Below are positions 45,901 to 57,900 of a stretch of 64,000 bases of DNA, one piece after another. The stretch is from Balanoglossus misakiensis (lineage: Eukaryota; Hemichordata), in contig CM082579.2 of NCBI GenBank assembly GCA_040954595.2, forward strand, positions 3,906,001 to 3,970,000, in the 5' to 3' direction. Within the stretch, counting starts at the first letter, position 1, and each line of letters opens with the position of its first letter. The translations under genes and the position numbers were made by a program. Under the pieces are notes generated by a model. That model made no database searches, was not told where the DNA came from, and was given only the letters and a program-made list of their open reading frames with translations.

Positions 45901-48900
45901 TTCATTCCATCCTCACAAGTGGCGCCGTTCTGGCACAGATTCCCGGGGCAGTCGTCCCTGTTCACCTGGCACAGACTGCCTTCCCACCCCGACGTACAGT
46001 CGCACCTGTAGCCGTTCACATGGTCGACGCAGGCGGCGCCGTTGGCGCAGGCGTGGCCGAGGCAGTCGTCGATGTTGGTCTCGCAGTTTCTCCCGGTGAA
46101 GCCCGGCGGGCAGTCGCACCTGTAATCGTTGACCATGTCGATGCAGTAGGAGTTGCCACTGCAGGTCACCCCGACGCAGTCGTCGACGTTGACCTCGCAG
46201 TTAGCCCCACTCCAGCCGTCTTCGCACGAACAGGAGTAACCATTCTCCAGGTCCGTGCACGACACGGCATTGACGCAGGGGGACGACAGACACTCGTTTA
46301 TGTTGATCTGGCACTGCTTGCCGGCAAAACCCGGGGCGCAGTCACACCTGTAGCGGAGGCCCGGCAGGTCTTCGCAGGTGCCGCCGTTGTAGCAGAGACC
46401 AGGTGTGCAGACATCGAGGTCCTCCTCACAGTCGGTACCGCCAAAACCGGGCAGACATTCGCAGGAATAGGAGTCGACATTATTGTGGCAGCTGCCTCCA
46501 TTTTGGCAAACCACGGTGTCACACCACTGGATGGTTGTCTGACAGTCACTGCCCGTGTACCCTGGAGTACAGCTGCATAAGTACGAGTCTCCCACGGCCG
46601 TGCAGGTCCCCTCGTTTAAACATGGCTGGGCGTCACAGGCAGTCATCAGGAACGCACAGTCGTAACCTGAATATCAAGAGGGGAATATGACATTTTGTAA
46701 TAACCTATTACAGACAATCGTGTCCATCAAGCTAAAAAATAAAATGACAAGAAATTTTAAGCTAAGAAGGAAATTATTTGTTCCTAGAGCTTGATCTGTG
46801 GCAGTAAAAGTGGCAGGGTTAGATCACTATTTTCGAAACACCTGGCATCATTTCTCGGTCTTGCATATATATTTTCATACCCGTGAATCCGACAGGGCAA
46901 GTGCAGGTGAAATTTCCATTTCCTTCTTGACATGTACCGCCGTTCCTGCAAGGGTTGTTATCACATCTGCTGATGGCGATTTCGCAGTTGTCTCCGGTGA
47001 ACTCTGCAAGGCAACTGCATTTATAGCCGCCAACGAGATCACTGCAGCTGCCTTCATTCTCGCACGGCTGAGACTCACATTCGTCCACTTCGTCCTGGCA
47101 CGTTTCTCCTGTAAATGAGAAGGACGGCTATCATGAAGGGCCATCGGTATGACTGACATGACAATGTTACATATCAAACCTTTTCAGTAGTTGAAGTATT
47201 CGTTCATCTATCCACCCATTCGTCCATTCTTTCATTCACCCACAACAACTAAAGCTGACATATACTTTCCTGTAAAGCCGGGTTGACAAACGCACTCAAA
47301 TCCATCGACCAAGTCCACACACGTGGCATCGTTGGAACATGGCTCCCTGGCGCAGTCATCAATGTCGATCTCGCAGTTGGCGCCGTTATAACCAACGGCG
47401 CATGTGCAACTGAACCCGAACCCATCATCTTCAGTTATCTCAGTGGGAGTGCACGTTCCCAGATTGTGGCAGGGGTTTGGCGAACACGGTTCGTGTTCAA
47501 GTTCGCATGTTTCACCCGCCCAGCCCTTCGGACACGTGCACTGGTAGAAACTTCCAAGATCGTGACACGTGCCGTTGTTGAGGCACGGCTCTTCCAGGCA
47601 CAGATCCAAGTCAATCTCGCAGTCCAGGCCCGAGTACCCGTACGGGCATGCGCACGTGTACGAGTTGATCTCGTCGGTGCAAGTGCCCTGGTTCCGGCAG
47701 GGGTTCACCCGGCATTCGTCGATGTTGGTCTGACACGAGGCGCCCGTGAACCCGTCGGCGCAGGAACAGAAGTACTCGTTCAGGAGGTCGATACAAGTTC
47801 CGCCATTTTGACACGGACCGGAAACGCATTCGTCGACTTCCGTTTCGCAGGTTTCTCCCTCGTATCCCTGCGGACACAGACATTCGTAGCTGTTGACTCT
47901 ATCCCTACAAGTGGCGTTGTTCTGACACGGGTAGCTGTCACATTCGTTGATCTCGAAAAAGCAATCCACACCTACAAATGGAAGACGGGATGATGTACTA
48001 TCGCTCATTACAAACTGAACATCCTATTGGGAAGCGAAGTTGTACGTCACAAGTAAATTGACTCAAGACGCTTTATACCCACGTTCAAAAAAATAAATGA
48101 CATTCAACTTTACTTTCGTTCTTAGAAATATAACGAGAGGCTTTACATAGTCATAACTTCAGTTTGAAACTAAAATCGTGCCATTGAGGCTTTATGCAAT
48201 CGGTTGTAGAGATACATCTTTATACCATGCAAAAGCAAATTGTACCTGTAAACCCTGATGCGCATGTACAGGAGAAGCCGTTGACGTCATCGATGCACGT
48301 GGCACCGTTGTTGCATGGCAACGACTCGCAGTCATCGATGTTGTCTTGGCAGTCGTGCCCACTGAACCCATCCACGCATGTACAGTAGTAATATTCCACG
48401 TTGCCATGGCAGACGCCGCCATTCACACAGGGGTCCTCTGAACACCAATCGATTTCTGAGGCGACACATACACCAGGTTATAATCTGAATCTATTACTAG
48501 TAATATGATTTAGAATTGTAAAGCATCACCAGAAGATATAAATAAGATAATGTGGCTTAAGTTTACATGATCAGAAAATTCTGATGATGACCTAGATAAC
48601 CAAATACAGTAATGTATTTTATCCTTGAATGAGAAAAATTCTAATTATCACATCTTCGAGACTCGCAGGAATACAAGCTCTTCACGCGTATTTGTAAAGC
48701 TCCGTGAAAACGATTTGAATAGATGATTGACCTCAATGCCATTTTCATGAAACGTTTTATCGTGTTGTTGCAGTATTGTTCACTTTGACAAAAGAACTGG
48801 CCTTGTACAATATTCCGGCTTTAATACACAAAGTGCATTTTATACTCAAAATCAAGCAACTCACAATTGCCACGAAATATAGTAAATTAAAATTGCACAT

Positions 48901-51900
48901 CGAGGCAAGAAAAGTATGTTATCATCACATTACGGGCGTATTTGATATCACATGTAACCATGGTTACAATGAGTGATAGTGCTGCCAACGGCGGGCTCCC
49001 TTCGAGTGTTTCGAAACAGAGCGATATCACAGGGCGATGGCCCCAAGTGCTGTTTTAAAGTTGTCAAGTCCACTGGCACTGTTGTCGTTTTCGTTTGCTT
49101 TATCGGATGTCATTTTCACAAGTTTTTCCCCCTCGAATCAAAATTGACATGGACTATGCAAAAACACATGCTCTTACCTGAGCAATCTGCTTCGGTCACA
49201 CTCCCAAGGTGTCTGGTTGTTGTATCGTCGCCTGGGCAACCGATACAGTCTTGCTGGAAGGTGTCAGGTTGGTAGCTGCCTCTGGGACACTGGGTGCAGG
49301 GGGACAGTCCGTCAGCAGAGAAGGTACCAGCGGTACAGATGGCTAAAAGAATAATGAGTGTATTCCATATGCCACAGCTTCCATTTATTTGATGAATTAG
49401 TGTGAGAAAGCTGAAAAGTCAAAATTCGTACATCTACATCATGTGTACTCGTGTTTCATGTCATACTCTATTGGCCGATTTGTGCATTTACATACCTCGA
49501 CACTGGTTGGCATCAGTGGAGCCTGTACCCAAAGTTGTTGTCCCAACCGGGCATGGCATGCACTGAGTTGAACCGTTCAAAGGCTGATATGTCCCCACTG
49601 GACACCTCGAACAAGGGATGACGCCGGTAGATGACACCGTGCCAGGATCACAGTCCGCTGTAATGCAACGATAGAGACAGATATTTTGACATAGGTGTAT
49701 CATACTGAGTATTAAGAAAATTAAAATCACGTAAATGGTTTCCACCTACGCAAACACTTGGTGATGTTCCTTGTTCCCGTTTCTGTCGTCGACGTGCCGG
49801 GTGGACACTGCTTGCACTCGGTCTGCGAATACTCGTCCTGATAGAAGCCCTTCGGGCAGTCGTCGCAGCCACCCGTTGTCCCGTTGAAAAACGTTCCCTC
49901 TGCACAGCCAACTGTAGAGTTCAAATGCGCCATGGAATACAAATTAATTTTAGTGGATGTGAATAGGTAAACCTCAGTGGTAGTCCGTTCACCAAGCATG
50001 TGTTTACGCGTCGTGTGTGACATTTTACGCAAAAGCCGTGCTTTTAGTTGGGAAAGTTTTCTGACTGATAATGACTAAGGCGTACCTATACAATTAGACA
50101 ACCTTGTGTCAGAGCTGAGTAGTTATTGGAGTGTTGCTAACGGAAACGAAGAACTCTCTCCCGAATGTACTCTCAAGTGGTCAAAATAACTTACCACATC
50201 CTAATGTGTCGTACAGCGGTACCTTGCCATAGTCGCAGATCAAGTCATTGTAGCCGAACAAGAGAGACGACACGTCGACTTCGAACTCAACGCCACCGAC
50301 CTCTGGCAGTTCCATTTCTCCAGAGTTCAAAGCGGACTGCACTTTGCCCATCATGCCGTACAGCGTTGACAGGGATGTCTGGTAGCTGTCGCTGAACTCC
50401 GTGCTGTTGTCCTCCGCGTTGACGATATTGACGACCAGTCTGAATTGGAGGTGGAGTCGGTGGGTCGTCGTTGATCGCTTCTTCTTGGCACTTTGCGGGC
50501 CGCACGTGACCTCGACGTTCTCCACCTTGCACTCCTGCCAGCTGGTGCACACGTCATTGGTGAGCGACACATCGGTCATCAGCAGAGTGATGAAGTTTTC
50601 ACGTATCTGTTGCTGGGTTGCAGGGTCATTGCAGTCTCCGGAGAAGTAATAGATGTCGGCCAATAGGCTATTCTGACCAGGAAAAAGTCGAGCTGTGAAA
50701 GAAAGATGTTTCAATTACTAACCAATAACTAACAACGAGATGGTTATCGAATTTGTGGAACCACAAGTTTCCGGGGTGAAAACATCATCATCGTCGGTGA
50801 TTCCATGCACTGACCACAAGTAGACAAAAATAAATGTACATAAAATCAAATACTGAAAGCTTACCGACACAGTCTGGAGGAGAAGACGCCCAAATACCGG
50901 AGGAACCGCATACGAAGTAAGTCCCCTGATTGTAGCCACGTGGTATATCGTAGGTGTCTCTGCACGCCATCTGGCAGACTCTTCCACCGTCCAGCCAACC
51001 ATCGCAAATTAATGCACCGTCAGCAGGCGCAGGTAACGGGTCGCACGGGACAGCTAAGAGTAAAGTGCAAAGAGTGGTTAAATGTAAAAAAAATCAGATT
51101 AATTATGGACTCCGGATACACTTGCCGCTCAATTGATTCATTGGGACGGAGAATGTGAAACTGTATAGACTTTGAAGACCTACGTTGAATGTCGAGTTGA
51201 AACGAGCAGGTCACTGTTCTGCCGTTCCTGGAATTCGTGGCGGTGTAGATGACATTGTAGGTGCCCCAGCGAAACGCGGCGCCGTTGGCATAGTTCGGAG
51301 GCGTCACTTCGATGTATTGGTCCCCACTCACCAGGGTGAACCGTGGTTCTGGCCAGCTGACGACGGTGCTGCTGTCCGTGGCCGTGATGTTCTGGTCCGC
51401 AGGGCAGAATTCGACTTCCGGGGGGAGTTCATCTGAAAAGTGGGTAGATGTGGAGGTTATCCTCCGTTATTACCACGAGATTGAGGAGGCAGGGCAAAGG
51501 GTGTAATTAAAGTAGCTGCACGGGAAATGCAAAATAGCCTGGTGTTTTTGCCGGTCAATGCTCTTGTCTACAGCTAGCCCTGAAATTAATACCAGTATCC
51601 GACTTACCCCGTATGTAAATTGGGAAACTACACTTGACGCTGTTTCCAGAATCGTCTGACATCGTGTACGCGATCGTGGTGTCGCGTGTGAAGTTGTGTG
51701 GTGGTGAAATACCGACAGGGTCCACCACGACGGTCACAGCGCCCCCAGAGTTGTCCGTGGCACTCGGAATGTCCCAGCCAATCGTGACGTAGGGCGAGTC
51801 GGATTCAAGAGTGCCGTATTTTGGCCCGGGACAGGATTCCAACAGTGGCGCGGTTTTGTCTGCAGAGAAAAAATCATGACGATACTTATTTCTAGTTGAT

Positions 51901-54900
51901 CAAAACAACTAACATCGAAGTCTCCGATCAGAGACGGTTCTACGGCTTCTTGTTCGACAATCGGGGTTTCCATGAAAATGAAGAGAGTCAGTCGACACCA
52001 AACCAGCCGGCCATATCTGCTGCCCATATCACCTTTGGAGAAATTTAACTACTGGTATACACCATCATACCTTCACATACTGGATGAGTTGTGTCGCCAA
52101 GCCACTGCCCAGTCTCGTCGCACGACACGGGACCTGTATTTCCCGCAGCGCTAAAGCCGCTCTTGCAAGTATACTGACACGTGGTGCCATAGTAAAGCGA
52201 TATCGACCCGCTGCAGATGCTGGGATACGTTCCGCCGTTCGCGGGAGCCGTCAGGGGGTCACATGACACCACTGCAATAAATAGAATGGGATACGATAAA
52301 CACAGGAATTGAGTGAAAAGATACAAACATATTTCAGTCGTAAAAAATATATAAAAGGTTAATTAACAGCATAACAATTCAGGTGGCGTTCGACCAGTGA
52401 CCAATACCGCATGATAAATTCTCTCTATTCTGACGTCACCGCGAAGCGCTTGATTCACCTTGGCAGGTTGGCTGTTGCGTTCTCTCCCAGTATCCCCTGT
52501 CGTCCACGAATTCGCAGGTGGCGTTTTCGGAGCCGACTAGTTCGTAGCCAGACTGACACGTCACCGAACACGTACTGCCGTAGGCGTTGTCACAGTCACC
52601 GACGAAAAGTCCAAAGACGGGCGGTTGCAACTGAGGACATCGACGAACTGGAAAGAAAGAAATAACACATACACAAACTAGTTACTTCCAGTCTTCCATT
52701 GGACATCCCGGTGTTTTCGTGGAAGAGCAGTGTTTTGGTATTCGGTTCTCTTAATTTGTTTTAGTTGCGGAGAGATTTACAGTAGCACTGCCGTTGACTT
52801 GCCAGGATATAAGGCCACCTTGATTACTATTATAAATATTCTGGTCGCATATACATTTTGTACACTGTCATCGTTTGTTACCTGAAACTTCCACGTCAAA
52901 GGCACACGTCGCCTCCAATCCTGCGCCATCCACAGCTGTGTATTCTACCCTGTGCTCTCCCACAGCCAGTGAAGCGCCGGGAGACAAGGTCAATGTCATG
53001 GTAACGCTGCCCGAGTTGTCTTCGGCCGACGGGTCGGGCCAGGTCACCTGCGTTGACGTCATTCCTCTGTCGGCATGGGCTGTCATGTCATCCGGGCAAG
53101 TCAGGAAACGTGGGGGTTCATTGTCTGCATACAGAAAGACAATGTACAATATTCTTATACCGCATAGTTTAGCATCACCATCACATTAACAACAGCAACA
53201 ACAACAACAACAACAACAAATTTGGAGGTGGTGGTGGTTGTGGTGGATTGTTAAAATGAGATTTAAAAAACGATTGACGTACCCACACAGGTCAAGTTGG
53301 TCGTGGCTGGAATCCACTGCGCATTCCCGGAACAACTAACCAAGTCATAACCACGTGGTTGCAGTTGGTAGCCAGGTGACTGGCAGTAGAACACGCAGCT
53401 GTCTTGATATTCTGGTGACGTCATGCATTTGCCTGGCCGTACACCGACGCTTGGCAGGGGAGACAGCGCTGAGCACGTGGCCACTGGCAATTGAATGTAA
53501 AACAAGTTTTTAAAAGATGGATTATCAGCGAGATTTTAGGTATTTCTCTTTTCTTCACTGAGGTCTGCCTGTCCTTTAGGAAACATGTACACCCATTGAC
53601 GATTTTAGCATTATCACAGGCCATTTTGATTTGAAGTTTCATATGGAGAGAAATAACACGAAATTTTAAATAATACAAACTGTGACGTACTCTCGCAGGC
53701 AAAAGTACCAGGTGTCCATGTACCATCGTCCCGACACAGAAACTGTCTTTGTCCGACTGGTTTGTAACCGAAGGGACAATACATGTGACATGTGGTGCCG
53801 TAGTTTTCAGTGGCGGGAGGTTCGTTGATGCATCCTGATTTGATGGCGTGTTCCGGCGTTGCCATGGCATCGCAGGTCACAACTAAAGAAAGAGGAAACA
53901 CACTACAACATTAGAAACATGGCTTCAATATAACGGTTTTGCTCAGTTTTTGATTGAATTCACGAATGTTCAAACGCGTCACACATATTAGTGCTGGTAT
54001 TAAAGCGCGTGCCATAAAAACTTACTTTCGCATTGGACGTCACTTCCGGTCCAGGCCACACTGCTCTGAGAAGTCTTGTCACATGTCCTGTTTGACGAAC
54101 CGACCAGGGTGTATCCACGGTTGCATTTGACGCTGCACACCGATCCATACACGCTATCACTAGGACAACTGTCATAGGAACCACTGGCAGGAATTGGCAA
54201 TCTTGGGCAGCGAAGTACTATGATTGTAAAGATTTAAAAATGTCACTTCTGTTTACACTAAATGAAAAAGCACCTCTACAAGTTCATGTGTTAAATTGAC
54301 CCTAATTTTCTAAATCATAAAAATCTCATCCTAATAACATTCATAAAAACAGACGTGGACAAAACTTATGTCATGTATCGGTGAAGTGTTTTCTGTGAAC
54401 GCACAGAAAACACCAACAATTTTCAGAAAACCCTTACCGTTCACTCGAATATTGACGTCACACTGGGCACCGTTTCCAGCCTCGTCGACAGCAATGAAAG
54501 TAACAGTGGTGACTCCTTCGTTAAATGTATCTCCAGAGCCACGATGTCCGTCAACCCTGAAAGAGGAGAATTTTTCTAGTCGTCAAAATCCATGTATCCC
54601 ACCACTGAGACTTCACGAAAAACTGAATAGTCGCCATATTAACCATGTTGAAATCAATTGTTCTCTTTCTTTTGTGATTGCAGAAATGATACAAGAAAAC
54701 GAGGCATCATTTGTGAGGTTCTCAGAAGACCAACTTTGTTTTACCTGGTTACGGTAGCTCTGCCGGAATTGTCAGTTGCTGTCGGCTCCGTAAACGTGAC
54801 TATCGCCGACGTGGTACCGCTATCAGCATACACGTCGATGTAGTTCGGGCAAATGTCATCGAACTGCGGTGGTTCTCTGTCTTCACAATTCGGTGATCGT

Positions 54901-57900
54901 GCGTCGCTCCACAACCCTGACTGGAGACACTGTTTACTGTAGGGCCCGGTCTGTATGTAGCCGGAGTTACAGCCAAGTTGACAGGTCGTTCCATATGGCA
55001 CCTCCTGGGCGTCTGTGCAGTCACTTGGCGATATTGTACCGTTTGTCAGTACGGGCAGGGGACTACACGTGATCACTGAAATACAACAAATTTCTTGGTT
55101 CTATCAATTACACAATGGTGCAGTGTTATACATGTATTTCAATTAACGTCATCTTATTTCACCACTTAGCGACACACTAGTACCTATACTCTTGTGCACA
55201 TGCGCTATTGTGTCCACTGCTAGTTCCACTACATACCGATGCATTCTGGGATATCCGCACTCCAGGTGCTGTCCGCCATGCATTGCCTGCTGACCGATGT
55301 GTCCCCGTAAGCAGTCTTGTAACCGATGTCGCAGTTGAACTGACAGACGCTGCGGTAGTCGACCTCGTCGGCAGGGCAACCAGACACATACGCGTTGGGG
55401 ATGCTCGGAATAAGGCACGTGTTTGCTAATGAAAGTGGAAGTGGAAAGCAATAAGACAGAGAGACATCTAGTACGTGACATCCAAGGCTAATATCTGCAT
55501 GTGCTTTCGACATTTTCAAAACGAGCATAGTCTACATTACCAAGAGTTGATGTGCGTCGTAAAATAAACTCTAGGATAAAATTTGCATTGATTTTGTAAA
55601 CGAGTTGTTTCCATGTTTATCTGTGGCATGATTCTCATCGAAAATAGTCAGCTAATCCTGCCCCACATATGACCTATAGCACTCAACGACCTCCCTGTAA
55701 AACACGGCTGTCTTTCCCTGTCTTCATCTCCCCATATCAGACTTACGTTGGCACGCTGGTTGAGTGCCATCCCAGTACCCTACAGTTGTGGTGGCGCTGG
55801 CCCGCTCACACTTCCGCTGCGCGTTGTTGTCGTCGTCCAGCGAGTAGCCCTCTTCACAGGAGATATCACAGAACTGGCCGTAGGTGGCCCTATCACACCC
55901 GCTCTCGCCGGTCGCCATGGTGGCCAATCCGTTGATTGGAGGCGCCAGTGGTGGGCATCGCGTAACTGTAAATGTTGGACGAAACAGAGGTGTTATGGAC
56001 AGTGATCACTAAGCTGATGCGTGTGAATAGACCCCAAAACTGAAGATTTCATTTTATTCTCTACGGAAACGACAGCAAGTTGGAATTTTCTACGTACCCC
56101 TGACTTCGATGTCAAAACTGCAAGTCGAACTGTGGCCCGAGAGATCGACCACCTTGTATTCCAGGATGTGGGTCCCTTCCTGCAGCACCGTTGGCTTAGT
56201 GAAGGCCTGGTTGGAATTTATGCTGTGGAGCGTTGCGGTGATACTGACTCCGCCATCGACGCCCTTGTTTTAAAATTCGGAAAAGAAGGATGGTGTTGGT
56301 AAAATAACATCCACGAAATCGTTGAGAACGATCACTTGGATCAGTGCTAAATGTCTCAATCGAACTTCGTTTCTTCATACAACATGCTACACACACTCGA
56401 CATAATTTGATTTATCTTAAAGGTCCGGTAGTAGAACAAGATGGCTGAAATTTACCTGTAGTGGTTCCCATTCCCACAGAATGGGAGCGAACGTTTTGCC
56501 TTCCGCAGTGAAAATCAGCTGGTCGGCGGGACACTGCAACGTTGGTGGCGCCTCGTCTGTGTGAATGGAAAAAATGGAGGCATAAAAGTTACCAGATCGA
56601 TGTACAGTGAAATGCGCTCTTCCGAAGGTCAAAGAACACGTGATAAGTACTGAAAAGGGAAAGAGAGAAAGAGAAGATGTCCAAGAAGACGAGTACCTGT
56701 GCAGACAAGGTCAATGCCATCCCATACTCCACTCGCGAGACACATTCTGTTGTACGACCCAGTGCCGGTGTAACCCTCGTTGCATCGAAAACTGCAGGAG
56801 TGTCCGTATTCTTGAGGCAGCGTGGTATCTCTGGAGCAACTCTCTACAGTTCCGTTTACAGGTGCAGTCGGGGGTGGACAGGTTACCACTAGAAAAAGAA
56901 AAAAATGTAAGTTAATAAAATGTGTACTACACAATCACGGAAAGGTGTTCTTTAGTTTTTAATGTATTAGGTAAGAATGCGTGATGCGAGTTTCAATGAA
57001 ATTCCACAATGATTTAATCGTGTCGATAATTAAGCGTTTTTTGAGTTTCAGAAATAAAATACCCCAGTCGGATACATCTCCGCCCTACTCTACCTTTACA
57101 ACGGACGATGTTATACTGACCTGTACACTCGATCGTTCCCATGGGGTCTGTACCGTCCGTCCAAACACCACTTCCCGAGCCATCGACCTTGCACACTCTC
57201 TGGACGGGTGTTGACGGCTCGTAACCGTGGTGACAGAGCAGTGTACACGTAGTTCCGAACACCTCTTCTTGGTTCGGGCAGCCATTTTTCAGTCCGTTGC
57301 TAGGTGGCGGTAAGGCGCTGGAGTCGCATGTTATGGCTAGGCGACGAAATTAATGGCAGAGGACGCAAAAGTTAGAGAATGTTGAGTTACTGCCTCTGTT
57401 CCTTGCACGATTACAATTAGCGTGATTTTAATAACAGAAGACACTTACAGTTACAAATGGGCGGGAAGACTTCGGCATGCCATCGACCCTCTGCGGTACA
57501 CGTCATGCTGTCAGATCCTGTCAAATAGTATCCCTCGCGACATTGGTACGAACATACTGTAGTGTAGGTTGGGGTGCTACCACTGCAGTCAGAGGGCGCT
57601 GTGCCCAGCAGTTCGGCATTGGTTGGGAGGTACCACAGAAACGGCGGACATGATTTTTCTGGAGAACAAGAGTTGATTGAAATTTGATCGTTATTTTTGT
57701 CTTAAACAGATTACAGACCCGGTTGCAGAAAAAATGACCTACTTGTGTTGTTAAACAAACGCTGAGTGGTTACCGAAAATGTAAACCACTGTTCCGAGCA
57801 GAATTCAAATATTTTAGCGGCACTGACGTCTACCAGATGGAGCCGCCTCATCGACGATGCCAGTCTTACCTTTGCATTCCACGGGCGAGGTGGGGTACCA

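Larger units (their letters stand above)
43809..48455 (-). other. SVEP1-like gene block 4: EGF array (exons 31-37)
   Basis: Exons: 48246-48455, 47270-47971, 46881-47108, 45792-46666, 44319-44466, 44070-44190 and 43809-43942. They encode 21 EGF repeats, most with the calcium-binding start D/N-x-D/E-x-C (IDDC, VDEC, INEC) and the C-x-C-x4-G-F/Y-x-G end, much like Notch or Crumbs arrays. Exon 45792-46666 alone holds about eight repeats and ends mid-repeat at phase 0 (CIDQ), continued by [14 protein letters not shown] in the next exon. The donor of exon 47270-47971 is not GT. Confidence 0.9.

Noticed and set aside
45780-46580. 266-codon open frame on the plus strand (and other long frames opposite 47283-47993)
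   Set aside because: They are the mirror of GC-rich EGF-repeat exons on the minus strand and show no domain of their own.
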